DNA from: Limonium bicolor
Taxonomy: Eukaryota; Streptophyta; Magnoliopsida; Caryophyllales; Plumbaginaceae
Direction of reading: 5' to 3'
Length of the DNA: 64,000 nt
Assembly: GCA_023374045.1 (NCBI GenBank)
Contig: CM041776.1
Span: forward strand, 343,541,636 to 343,605,635
Part shown: positions 22,646 to 35,400 of the stretch, one piece after another
Position numbering within the stretch: position 1 is the stretch's first letter
Layout of the letters: each line of letters opens with the position of its first letter
The notes under the pieces: model-generated
Told to the model about the DNA's origin: nothing
Database searches by the model: none
What the model saw: the letters and a program-made list of their open reading frames with translations, nothing else
Translations under genes and position numbers: made by a program

Positions 22646-23419
22646 GAGAGTCATTGGAACATGTTGGGATTGGCAGACCTACCGGGCCCTCAAGACCCAA
22701 ACCGACGGGAACCTTCGTCTTGGGAGCGTAACCGACCAAGGGCAGGCCAGTCACAAGGAGCGCCATCAAATAGAAGATCACGTAATAGAGGATCATCAAA
22801 TCCGAGTCGATTCCAGCCCCTTGACAACTTCCCATACTACCAGAATTCCAACCCCAACCTATATCAATATTGACTGGGTATATTGATGTTCGTGGAGATG
22901 GGAATTGTGGTTTCAGGGTCATTGCTGACTATCTATATTCAAACGAAGAGAGGTGGAAAGATGTCCGTGTAGCATTGTACAATCACATGAAGAATCAAGC
23001 ACCTGCGAATGGACTATACAAGGCCATTTTAACGAAGGACCGTACAACGGCATGTTAAGAGCGCTTCATTGGAATTCAGGAGAGCCAGCACCTCCACAGA
23101 AATGGATGCACACGGAAATGGGGTTGGCGATCGCGACAAGGTACACTTCGATAGTAGTTTCTACTCTACTGTCTATGGGGGTGCGGCAAGTGCCACATAC
23201 CTTCCGCTCGATAATTATACTGATCGTGATAACCCAAGAGGAGAGATCCACATAGGAATTTGCCCCCAGGGTCATTTCATAAGGTTCGGCATGGTTCATG
23301 ACTCCCCACTCCCCCCTGTCTATCCGCAGTGGTTCGCTTATAGAGATCCAAACACTGTCGGACCTTGGATTCATCAATTACAATCTAGGTTAGATAGTTG
23401 GATCAACGTTGTACCTTAG
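22646..23419 (+). pseudogene. MULE-OTU transposase, C-terminal OTU cysteine protease
   Basis: A basic Ser/Arg-rich linker (REPSSWER, SNRRSRNRGSSNPSRFQP) leads into GYIDVRGDGNCGFRVIADYL, the OTU motif with Asp (22897-22899) and nucleophile Cys (22906-22908). After a frame change near 23050 the domain continues with YLPLDNYTDRDNPRGEIHIG, GHFIRFGMVHD (catalytic-type His 23273-23275) and PLPPVYPQWFAYRDP, ending at 23419. OTU proteases cleave ubiquitin chains. Their fusion to MULE transposases is known in plants, but what the protease does for the transposon is unclear. All three expected active-site residues are present. Confidence 0.87.
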
Positions 23420-24077
23420 TTTTTCTTTAACTTAGTTGTTGTAACTTAGTCTTTCTTTAACTTAGTTGTTGTAAACTTAGTTGTTGTAACTTAGTTTTTC
23501 TATAAATTAGTTGTTGTAACTTAGTTTCTCTTTAACTTAGTTGTTGTTTTTACTCATATTGACTTAAATTTGGTTATTCAATTGTCTATTTTCAAAAAAA
23601 AGTGTCTCCCCGTAACATTCAAACTTATTCAACTAAGTTTGGTGAAAAAAAATTTGTACTGCGAAGAATAGTAAAGTATTTGCTATTCGTAGCGGTACAA
23701 ATTAATTTTAAGTCAAATTAATAATATTAACACATAAAAATGTAATCTAAACACATAAAAATGTAATCCAACACTTTTTTTTACAAAAATAATGTTCCTG
23801 TATTGATTCGAACAAAAAAGTAACTAGTCAAATTCGCTACTAATCAACTATAAACTACTTCGGTAAATTACTTTCAAATATCATTTTTCGAAAAAAAAAA
23901 AAACACAACGACACATTATTACATGTGTACAACGTCAATATAAATTAAAAAAAATTGTACTGCGGTGATTAGTAATTTTGTACTGCGAATAGCAACCCCA
24001 TTATTTAATAATCATGTATATGGATATAGTCATATAATTTGTTATATAATTTGTGACTTATTTTATGACAATTATAA
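23420..24077. other. Non-coding 3' region of the MULE-OTU element
   Basis: At 23418-23560 a unit of about 33-45 bp, CTTAGTTGTTGTAACTTAGT with TTTTCTTTAA, is repeated about four times directly after the stop codon. An imperfect hairpin, TACTGCGAAGAATAG against CTATTCGTAGCGGTA, lies at 23657-23697, and TTTGTACTGCG recurs at about 23953 and 23975. TTTGTACTGC is the reverse complement of GCAGTACAAA in the 5.1-5.7 kb tandem repeats, so both may mark the ends of the MULE. No terminal inverted repeat or target duplication could be fixed. Confidence 0.45.
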
Positions 24078-24328
24078 TTAATTATAGAGTAAATTACTCA
24101 GAACCCCCTTAAAGTAGTGTTTTTTATCCAGCATGACCTTATTAATAAGATTAAACTGATAGGTTAACACATAGTTAACTTCCTGATAATAGAGTCATAG
24201 TTTGGGGGCTCGTAGTCAAAGATACCTTAACCTCGAGGTGGTTACCAATAATTATGATAAATACAAGGGGGTTAACTGTAATATCCCAAATCCTCAAGGG
24301 GGTTCTGAGTAATTTACTCTTAATTATA
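24078..24328. mobile_element. Mutator-type MITE (233 bp) with 9-bp TSD
   Basis: Element 24087-24319 has inverted termini GAGTAAATTACTCAGAACCC and the complementary GGGTTCTGAGTAATTTACTC, with a perfect 9-bp duplication TTAATTATA at 24078-24086 and 24320-24328. A 9-bp duplication is characteristic of the Mutator superfamily. The terminal 13 bases are themselves palindromic. There is no coding capacity. Confidence 0.92.
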
Positions 24329-24539
24329 TTATTGAAGTATTTTAAAAAGAAAAGAAAGTTACAAACATAAGTTAAGTTTTCATTTCCAACAATTATAAGT
24401 AATTATTTTTTATTTGTCTTGTATTGGCTGACAAGAAAAAAAAAGAAATAGAGAGATGTGAGATATGAAAAATAATCAAAGATACATGACTTAGTGTACT
24501 GTGTACTACAATATAACAAGAGATAAGTGAACTATTGAG

Positions 24540-25000
24540 ATTGAAAGGAAAAAAAAAGAAAGGGGAAATGCTTCCGTCAGGGATGGAAAAAAGTGTTCCG
24601 TCACAAAATCCGCGGCGATTGAGATTAGTTCCGTCGATGACGGGAAATTTGTATCCGTCACCAAATCTCATTCGGTCTATGGGCCATTCTGACCTTTCAC
24701 AGTAGAGCTGCATAATTGATGAATCCTTTACTGTTTCAGTAACAAAAAATGACTTTACAAGAAGCAAACTCCCATAGAGTAGAAAACTTTTTGAAGGATT
24801 TATCTTACGAAGAAAATGACCTAAGCGTTTGTTAGGCATCATGTTTTAAAGACTTTCAGATTTCAATCGTTAGATCACAGATTTTAGCAATCAACATGTC
24901 TTGGCCCACCCAATATTGGCTCTCCCCAGCTATAGATCACAGATTTTAAAGGATTCCATTTACGAAGAAAATGACCTAAGCGTTTGTAGGGCATCATAGA
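24540..25000. repeat. Dispersed GACGGAA-type repeat and a short local duplication
   Basis: Reverse-complement reading of 24555-24640 gives GGATTTTGTGACGGAACACT and CCCTGACGGAAGC. A related copy is at 61096-61155 (GGATTATGTGACGGAAACCT, GCGACGGAACACTTTTTTC). Separately, AAGAAAATGACCTAAGCGTT and its neighbours occur twice (24810-24840 and 24963-24992). The minus-strand frames over these (24393-24842, 24884-25078) share RLGHFLRK only because of this duplication and resemble no known protein. 24329-24540 shows nothing recognisable. Confidence 0.55.
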
Positions 25001-25001
25001 T

Positions 25002-25927
25002 TTAGGCCCCGTTCGTTCCTGAGCGGTGAAATTGGGCGACGATTTGTGAAGATTAATCAACTCAAAGACTAGGAACAAATCGCTGAGCTTTATTATGAAG
25101 TATTCGGTGAGAAGCTTAATTATAGTAACAACAATTTCAAGAAAAAGACATACATACCCTCTTCTTCAACTCCTTGATTTTCAACGATTGCAACAGTTCT
25201 TTTCTCTTGTTCATATTCAAAATCTAGGTTTTCCATGGTTGCAAGCACACCCGAAGTGTGTGTACAAATTGGTTTAGGGTAGGAATTCTCTCACCAACAA
25301 GAGAGAGAAGATGAAGAAAGCTCAAATTATACCGCAAATCGACGAAACAGAACCAGAGTTGAATTGAGTTTGTTAATAGTTTCATCCGGAAATGAATCAA
25401 AGAATTTGAGAAGGGATGAGGAGGGTTTGGTGTTGGGTGTGATTGTGAATTGATTTCACGTTTCTGTTTAGTTACTTACATTGAAAAAAAAAAATTCCTC
25501 TTCAATCTCACTACTCTGGTCTGTCGTGTAGTCTTCCTTCCAATAAGAACAAATCAAAGCGATTAGTGGTTGTGCTTTGCAATGAAATCTAGCATACGAT
25601 AATTTGCTAGGATGGAGAGAGGAGGAATAACGAACAAAGTAGGATGGAGATTGAAGGAAGAAGAGATGAACTAGGAGAGAAGGCTTTGTTATAGATAATA
25701 TCAGGGAGATAAACAGTGTTGTGAGAATAGGTGGAGTAAAAAGTAATTTGGATATAGCGATAGCTTTAATGTGTCAGAATCTTGAACGCAGGTTTTATCT
25801 GCGTTATAATAAATCTCCCGTTTCAGCTTAATCTACAACTTTAAAGCCTATTGAATCTGTAAAAGTGGACCTTTATCTGCACATTTCGTCAGAAGCGCAC
25901 GAAACGTGAGGAGCGAACGGGTCCTTA
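25002..25927. mobile_element. PIF/Harbinger-like non-autonomous element (920 bp)
   Basis: Termini GGCCCCGTTCGTTCCT (from 25005) and GGAGCGAACGGGTCC (to 25924) form imperfect inverted repeats flanked by TTA on both sides (25002-25004 and 25925-25927), the target duplication typical of PIF/Harbinger (Tourist) elements. The interior contains no supported gene. It lies about 0.5 kb beyond the stop codon of the pseudouridine synthase gene. Confidence 0.75.
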
Positions 25928-26414
25928 TCCTCTCGACTCCCGGCCCAAGTATCATATCGCAGGCAAAGTACGTCGAACAATGTCTAAAATTAGTTGCCCT
26001 TTTGACACAGTTACTGAATAACACACCTGCACCTCCATGCAACTCTTGAGTTCTCCAAGCGAGAAATCATCTACAACAGCAGTACAAACTCCAACTTCAA
26101 AGTTTCCAGGGAGCACCATACATATCCAAAGTCCACATAAATTCAAAGAATGAATTTTTGGAAACGAAGAAACTGAACCTAGGAACGGCAGCCAATGATA
26201 AGATGACATACAAAAGCTTCGAGATCCCAACAAGAAGAAAAGAAAGGAAGTTAAATAAGTCTAAGCTACCTCTGATTGGCTTCAAGAGCTTGGCAAGATT
26301 GCGAGAAGAACAAAAAAGAGGATGCTGAGTCATAATAGGCAAGCTTCACAGGTCCCGTTTGTGTTGAAGTTTTGTTGCTTGTTCTGCACTATACTACCGG
26401 ACTTGCTTCGCCAA
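25928..26414. other. 3' flank of the pseudouridine synthase gene
   Basis: Between the Harbinger-like element and the stop codon at 26415 no protein, repeat or RNA gene was recognised. It should contain the 3' UTR and polyadenylation site of the minus-strand gene; no unambiguous AATAAA signal was picked out. Confidence 0.5.
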
Positions 26415-29400
26415 CTAACTAAAAAAATATCTCCAGGTTACACTGTTGTTCTTGAGCTCAGAAGGCAGCGGAGCTGTGATTGTCATCATCTGCAATGTAG
26501 AATAACAAGACAATTACTAAACTCCAGCTGTAATTTCTTGTCATGATTCATCGAGGAAGTTTGAGAGCAAATCACCTGCAGATCTTCTAGTGCAATTCTT
26601 TTAAATATCATTAGAACCAAACTAGGTACCTCGTTCGTCGTAGGGTGCACTAGGGTAACATGATGGGCATGCAAGAAGTATCCGCAGTCTCCTGGAACAG
26701 GGTTTGAAGGTCGCTCGTACCCGCTGCCATAGCATTTGAGGAAACATGATTACTAACAAAACCAAGAATAGGGACGGACAGCAAATGCATTTATAAACAG
26801 TACAAAAGTTCAACAAAATCTCCCTCGACACTAGTCCAAGCCACTCAAAGTAAACACACAAGGACAAGCAATTAAAGAGGAGAAAAAAAAGTAAAGAGTT
26901 TTAGGCAGGATAGGCAGTGATTCAGTTGCTAGACTGGAGAGGCAGTGGTTTTCTGACTTGAGGTAATCGCAATTGTAGAAAAGGGTATCGAAAACATTTT
27001 TATTTGCCAAGACAGTTGGGCGATAGACAAACAATTCACATATGAGTGAACACACAAATGTAACACAAGTGTAATTATGTTAGTGCCATTAAGGAGTTAG
27101 ATATGATCCAAAGTGTAAATCAAGATACTTTGAAGATCTTAGCAAGGTATAAGGAACCAGCCACCGCTATTGTGCTATCAACTGAATCTGCACACAGAAA
27201 ACAGTACATACCCATCTTGAGCAAAGTTTTGATCAACTACATCGCGATTAGAAATGCCTGGCTGGCCACCATCAACGTATAGTGGATCACCTGCAAAAGA
27301 GAAAGCGTTGAACTAGTGATGCAAAATAAGTAATGTCCCCACATCACCATTCTGGGTGGTGTTTGATTGTTTGTTTTGTTTTGGAGCCCATCATATGCAT
27401 AATAATATATCAAGTACACCTCGATCCAAGCATCATTTCAGCTCACTCGGGATAAAGGGAATTAAACATCTTTCATGACCAGCACAAGAAAAGGAAGCAT
27501 ACCAAACATTGAAAATACTTTTTATTTCATAATCACACACCTCTTGCACTAAGTTTTGCAGACAAAATGCAGTTTTATGTTCAATTCAGCAAGTACTTTT
27601 CATTTTTGAACAATGACAAAACTATTTTAACCAAAAAGAAATGAGCATAAGATATAGGTCTCCAGGATTTACCAACTAGCGTATGTCCTATGAAAGAAAG
27701 ATGAATGCGGATTTGGTGAGGCCTTCCTGTCTGAATTTCAACCTGATCTCAAGTGCATAAGAGTAGAAATTTCAGCATCTAATATGCTTGAAGTAAAATT
27801 CAACAGATCCATATGCCAGCCCAGGACCATCGTACATGTAATCTAGTAAGATGCAGCCATGCAGATAATATAGATCTAGCCAGCCAGGTCAAGGTTCCAA
27901 TACATCAAATAACTTCTACTTTGGTTACCATATAGGATTCAGACACAAGAGCCGTATCTAGAAATTAGAACAATAGAGTACCTCAACTATTGTCCTATTT
28001 CTCTGTACACATTTCTCAAGAACCCTAATCTTGCTCAATGCCGGTTTTCCTGAATTATTGAAGATACAGATGTAAACATAATATCTTGCAATGCAATTAC
28101 TGTACATGTCAGTGTAAAATGGTTATAATAGTATACAGTTGCAATTTCAACTATTTCACACTGAATATCAAGGAGAAACCCCAGAGAAAATTTCCAGGAT
28201 CATACAAGAGCCGTGCAGTAATTTAACTATAAGACCTGTGGGTGATGCAACATATAAACCCTTCGCAACCCCAGGGTAGTGCACTACTCCGATTGGCTGC
28301 TTAACATCAATCTGCCAGCATGACCAACAAGCAAGACTTGTTATTCCAAATCGTATACTTTCCAACTCTACGACTACAAAATGAGTTCCAAACGCCACAA
28401 ACTTGTCAACAAAAACTATTAAGCGTTGGCATTTAAAATCTTGCTTCATGATAATCAAACACAAGCCTCATCCGCAAGCAGGATATGTGACCATTGATCA
28501 CATCGATTATTATTTCGACTCACTAAAAGTAATAGCAGGATATATCTATGGTTAAATATATGCCGTGACATATGCACGGAAGTATTAAGGAAAAGAAAAT
28601 AGATTAATAATTATTATGTAATTACCTTCTTAACATCTCTCCACTACCTAACAATCTCCATCTTTTCCTCTCAACTAACCTAGTACTTCTCCACTAACTC
28701 CTTAGATTTAGGATCTACTACTTACTTCAACGTTCTTATTGTAAGTATTTAAATACAACTCAGTCAAGGGAATAGACATCAATTATTCAATTCATTACAT
28801 GGTATCAGCCTAATCACGGTCTGCCCACCACCATCAGTTTATCTCTGCGCTAGACACTACCCAACAATGGCAAACCTTTCCACCACACTCACCAACCCCA
28901 ACGATGCCAACCAACCATTCATTATCGTTAATCTTTCCAATATAATCAAACTAACACCACAGAATTTCATTACCTGGAAAGTTCAAATGCAAGCCATCTT
29001 ACAAGGCTATGACCTTCTGAAATTCGTCGATGGCTCATCCACCGCCCCACCGAAAACAACCACCACCGCTGAGTCCACCACCTCCAACCCAGCCTACACC
29101 GCCTGGCACCGTCAAGATCGGCTTCTGTTTGGCGCTCTTGTCGGCACACTCACTGCGCCCGTTGCCCCTCATCACCCGCGCCAAGACAACGAAGGAGGCC
29201 TGGGATACCCTCACTTCAACCTACGCCAATCCATCGAAGGGCCGCATCAATCAGCTCAAACAGAGGCTGCGCACTACCGTCAAAGGCGCCCAATCAATCT
29301 CCGAATACATCCAGACAATCACCGCCACCACCGATCTTCTGGCCGAGCTAGGTAAGCCGGTGGATGCCGACGACATTGTTGCACACATACTCCACGGACT

Positions 29401-32400
29401 CGACGATTCCTACACTGCCATTGTTGACGCCATCAAGGCTCGGATTCCACCATTGACCTCGCCGAGCTCCATGACAAGCTCCTGGTTCGTGAACTGGAGC
29501 TCAACACCACCGCCACAAATCTGGCCTCCGCCACAGCCCTCGTCGCAACCTCCAAACACCGCTCTTCCTCTGGCAAAAATCGTAGCTCGCCCGTCTCGAC
29601 CTACGGCGCCCCTTCCCATTCCCCGGTGCCGCCTCACCTGGCGCCTCCAACCGCCAACCCTACCACACCCGCGGCTCATCAGCTGCGCCCAAACCTTTTC
29701 TCGGTCGTTGCCAATGGTGTCGAGGAGTGGGTCACTGGATTACCGTCTGTGACGACTTCAAGCGGCAGTTTCCCAATGCCCAACCACCACCACCGCCGAC
29801 CCGCAACCCTAGGCGAACACCGTCACACACCGCTCCCTCTCCGTCTGGTTTCCTTCTCGACAGTGGTGCGTCGCACCATGTTGTCACTGACCCAGCCCAA
29901 CTCACGAGCTCCTATCCTTATTCCGGCCCAGACGAGTTGCATGTGGGCAACGGGGACGGTCTACCAATAACATCCGCCGATACTCTTTCACTTTCTGGGT
30001 CCGCATATTATTCTTTCAATTTACATAATGTACTGTGTGTACCCACAATGACTAAAAATATTATTTCGGTTTCTCAACTCACACAACACCACAATTGTTC
30101 CGTCACATTTTTACCTGACTTTTCTTTGTAAAGCATCTCACCTCAGGTAACATCCTGGCAACCGGGCCCTGCACCAACGGAGTCTATGCATGGCCCACAC
30201 CACCACCATCGGCCTATCTAATAAGTTCCACATCCAACGGCGCCTGGCATCATCGTCTAGGCCACCCCTCCACGTCTACTTTCCAATATTTACAAAAACA
30301 ATTTCAGTTTTGTACTTCCAATTATTCTCAAAAAGACTGTACTGCATGCCAGTTAAATAAAAGTCACAAACTTCCTTTTGCTCGTTCCAGTTTACATTCG
30401 TCCGACAAACTTGAAATAATATTTAGCGATGTCTGGACCTCCCTCGTTCCCTCCTACAACGGCTACAAATATTATGTTTTATTTGTTGACCATTTTACCC
30501 GTTACACTTGGTTATACCCCATGAAACGCAAAAGCGACGTTTCCATTATCTTTCCTCAATATCATAAGCTTGTGGAAACATTCTTCAACAAAAAAATCAA
30601 AATATTATACACCGACAACGGGGGGGAATATATCGGTCTCACAAGTATCTCCCCAAACCGGCATCAGTCATTTCACAACCCCACCCCACACTCCTGAACA
30701 CAATGGAATTTCGGAACGCAAAAACCGACATGTCGTCGAAACCGGGTCTCTCCCTCCTCAGTTACTCTGGACTCCCCACCACATTCTGGCCCCATGCGAT
30801 GCTTACTGCCGTATACCTCATCAATCGATTACCCACCCCTACTCTTCATTTACACACACCGTATTTTCGTTATTAAATGAATCTGTGGACTACACGAAAT
30901 TAAAGAGCTTCGGCTGTTTATGTTATCCGTGGCTCAAACCGTACACGACTAACAAAACTCGACCCCAAGTCCATTGTTTGCATCTTTGCAGGGTACTCAA
31001 CCAGTCAACACGCGTATTATTGTCTGGATCCGAAAACTCACCGCATATAGTTTCACGGCACGTCACCTTCAACGAGGATATCTTTCCTTTCAAAACCATG
31101 CCCCAAGACCTGGCCCATGACCCACCTCCCGAGCTCGACCCCTCTACTTGGACCGATCTCCCACTCCACCTCCCTCTTCAGCCCACGTCAACCCCCGTCC
31201 CGTCCCAGCCCCGTCGACCTCCCCTCACCTCGGCCCAGTCTTACCAACACCCAACCTCCTACACCCGCCCCAATTACTTCCCTGCTCCCTCAACCCACGG
31301 CCCAAACTCCGACGCCCCCCAAGCCCGCCCCCCCAATCTCTCCAGTCACACCATAGTCTTCCGCACCAATCTCCATCCCCGACCCCTTACAATCCACCAC
31401 ACCACCACCATTACAAACCATGCCCACACGCCCCATCACACGCTCAGCTCACGGCATCTCCAAACCAATTCAGAAGCTCAATCTCACAGCCACCACCTCC
31501 TCCCCGCCGAGCCCCGCACCATTACTCAGGCCCTCAAACACCCATCATGGCGCCTGGCAATGCAACAAGAGTACGACGCTCTCATTCGCAACAACACGTG
31601 GACTCTCGTATCCCCTCAACCGACGAACAACATCGTCAGCACCAAGTGGATCTATCGAACCAAGTATCACCCCGATGGCACCGTTGATCGCTTGAAAGCC
31701 CGCCTAGTCGCAAAGGGCTTCACCCAACGACCCAGCTGGGACTACAATGAAACATATAGCCCAGTGGTCAAACCCATCACCGTTCGCGTCATCCTCACTC
31801 TCGCCGTCTCCAACAACTGGCCTCTCCGCCAATTGGACATCAACAATGTCTTTCTTCAAGGCTCACTGCCAGAAGAAGTCTTTGTCTCCCAACCCCCCGG
31901 CTTCGTCGACCCGAACGACCTCATCATGTATGCCGCCTCAACCGGGCCTTATATGGACTTCGCCAAGCACCACGTGCATGGTACACCGAACTCAAACTTT
32001 CCTTCTCACTCAGGGCTTCCACCCCGCCGAATCCGACTCCTCCCTCTTTATCTACACCCACAACCAAACCACCTTTTCCTCCTTGTCTACGTCGATGATA
32101 TAATCATCACCGGCAACACAACCACGGCCGTACAACACCTCATCACCACTCTCTCCAACCGTTTTCTTTAAAAGACCTTGGTCCCCTCTCCTACTTTCTT
32201 GGGGTGGAAGTCATCCCTACTACTCATGGTTATTCCTATCTCAACGCAAGTATATTCAAGACATCCTCACAAAAGCAGGTATGGATGACTGCAAACCATC
32301 CCCCACCCCAATCACCTCCACCACACCTCTTACTCGCAGTGCCACCGACCTTCTCGACAACCCCACAACTTATCGCCACCTAGTTGGCAGCCTCCAATAC

Positions 32401-35400
32401 CTCGGACTCACCCGTCCCGATATCGCCTTCACTGTGAACCGGCTCTCCCAGTTCATGCAGACACCCACACTTCAACACTGGACGGCGCTGATGAAACGCT
32501 GCTACGCTACCTCGCCGGTACAATCACACACGGCATCCACATCAGGCCCCATCCGTCCAACACAATCACTGCATACTCAGATGCGGACTGGGCTGGCGAT
32601 CATGACGATTACATATCCACCACCGGCTATCTCATCTACCTCGGCACCACCCCGATCTCCTGGAGCTCCAGAAAACAAAAAGCTGTAGCCCGGTCCTCCA
32701 CCGAAGCAGAATACAAAGCGCTTGCCGACACCGCATCTGAAGTCCTGTGGCTACTATCCCTCCTGCAAGAACTACACCATCCTGTGGCCCCACCGACAAT
32801 TCACTGTGACAATATGGGTGCCACATTCCTGTCATCCAACCCGGTGTTTCACTCCCGAATGAAACACGTTGCCATTGCCTACCACTTTGTTCGACAAAAG
32901 GTCCAAGCCGGCGTCTTTCGCATACAACACATCTCGACGACTGACCAACTTGCAGACGTCCTGACCAAAGCACTTCCGCGAGCGCAGTTTGACACCAACA
33001 TATCCAAGCTCGAACTCGACCACCGGCCGTTCGGCTTGCGGGGGGCATATTAAGGAAAATAGTTAATATAATTATTATTGTAATTACCTTCCTAACATCT
33101 CTCCACTACCTAACAATCTCCATTTTTCCTCTCAACTAACCTAGTACTTCTCCACTAACTCCTTAGATTAGGATCTACTACTTACTTCAACGTTCTTATT
33201 TTGTAAGTATTTAAAACAACTCAGTCAAGGGAATAGACATCAATTATTCAATTCATTACAGGAAGCAGGTTCAAAAGAAACTACAGCAAGCAAGTTATGC
33301 CATGTGTCAGACCCCCTATAGCTCATCTTTATTTATTGTTCAGCAGTGGCTTATCCAGGATCAAGACAGGCTTACCTCTTCAGCGCTTACAACTCCACTG
33401 GCAAGTGCTCGGTATGTCTAGTAATCTTCCTCTTTGCTTCTCCCTTAATATTTTTATCTCTGCAGGAGTTAGTATTAAGTTATGCCATAATTCGTTCATC
33501 TAATTCAAGCGGACATTATTTGACAAGTGAAGTATCCTATATAAACTTACTAGTAACTGGAAACCAATGATTTGATGTTTAAAACTTATTCTAAGCGGAG
33601 AGACACCAAAATTAAGCATTAAAACTCCTCAGGAGTAAAACACCAAACCCTGAAGAGAGAGAGAGAGAATTTTGTTTAATACTCCCTCCTGTTCAAATAA
33701 ATGTCGTTTTAGACATTTTCACACTTTTTAAGGAAGAGTTTAAAATGACTAGTGTGTCCTTACTTTTTGTATGGGAAGAATAAAAAAGTAATTATACTTT
33801 ATTGGTAAGACAAAAAAAGTAGAGTACAATGACATTAATAATTTAAAAAGTGAAAAGGGTAAAAGTAGAAAGTAAGATACAAAAAGTATAAAATGACAAA
33901 TAATTTGAACATAAGTCTCAAGCCTAAAACGAAAATTAATTTTTAAACAGGAGGGAGTATGTCATCAATGCCAGCCGTAGCGTCTCCACTGAATATCAAT
34001 CACTGGAAATGTAAGTATGCAAAACAGAATATGCTCTCAGCATTGAGCTGTATCTTATTGCATTTAAGCAATGAGACTTATAGCATGCAGACAAGATCTA
34101 GAAAAAAGGTTTCATGAGATTAACATACACAAAGCACTGCTATTTAGTATCTTCACCACCTAGAGAACAATCCACCATGCAACTTACTTCAATAGAAAAC
34201 TAGAGGAGGTGCTCAAGCATACTCATAAGGCCCAACTCTTGACAGATAAAGAAATACATATCTTACTAATTGCAACACACTTATCTGAGCAACAATGAAC
34301 TCGGACAGATTATATTAACTTGCTACATCAAAGGACCAAAAATAGTGATTGAGAGAAAAGACGGATCTATAAGATAGATAAGTGTCATTATTTCACAACG
34401 GAGATAGCAAGTTAAGCATCAACTGGGAAGCACAGCATGTAGGAAGCAAGCAACTAAGTCAGGCAGAAAATCGATTTTTCTGGTTGGAGGTGATTGACGA
34501 AAAAGAGGGAAGTATAAGATAGATATGTGTCATTATTTCATAAAGGTGAGACTCTGTAGCTGTCTCCTGATATACGCTCCACTAAGTACGAAGTTAAGCA
34601 TCAAGTGGGAAGGAGAGCAGGTAGGAATGAAGCAACTAACTGATGCAGAAAATTGCCCATTCTGGGATTAAAAGAAAATACAGATATATAAGATAGATAA
34701 GTGTCATTATTTCATAACGGTGGTAGGAAGTTAAGCATCAACTGGGAAGCCCAGCATGTAGGAAACAAGCAACTAAGTCAGGCAGACAATCGATTTTTTT
34801 GGTCGGAGGTGATTGAGGAAAAAGAGGGAAGTATAAGTTAGACATGTGTCATTATTTCATAAAGGTGAGACTGTAGCTGTCTCCTGAAATAAGCTCCACT
34901 AAGTAAGAAGTTAAGCATACAGTGGGGAAGCAGAGCAGGTAGGAAGGAAGCAACTAACTGAGGAGAAAATTGCCCATTCTGGATTGAGGAAAAAAAAGGG
35001 AAGTATAAGATAGATAAGTGTCATTAATTCATCCAAACCTGGACATCCGAGTCGGTGGAGATGAAGAGTAGGGGACGGAAGGTCCCGGGTTTGAATCCTC
35101 CTAACTCCACTTTCTCACCACGGTCACATAGTGATTTATCCGGTTGGCGTGGATTGCAGACGGTCATGTCAGCCAGTGGGTTTATCTAGAGCGCACTCTA
35201 AGAGTAGCGGCTGCGGGTTCCCACTTCCAAAAAAAAAAGTGTAATTAATTCTACCGGTGAGACTCTGTAGTTGTCTCCTGAAATAAGCTCCATTAAGTAG
35301 GAAGTTAAGCATCAACTGGAAAGCACACCAGGTAGGAAGCAATTTACTCAGGCAAACAATCGCCAGTTCTGGCAGGAGAAAGATGCAGATTCTACAATGT

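Noticed and set aside
25848..27055. Several minus-strand frames of 60-90 residues
   Set aside because: They run across exon-intron borders of the pseudouridine synthase gene; the spliced exons explain the conserved parts.
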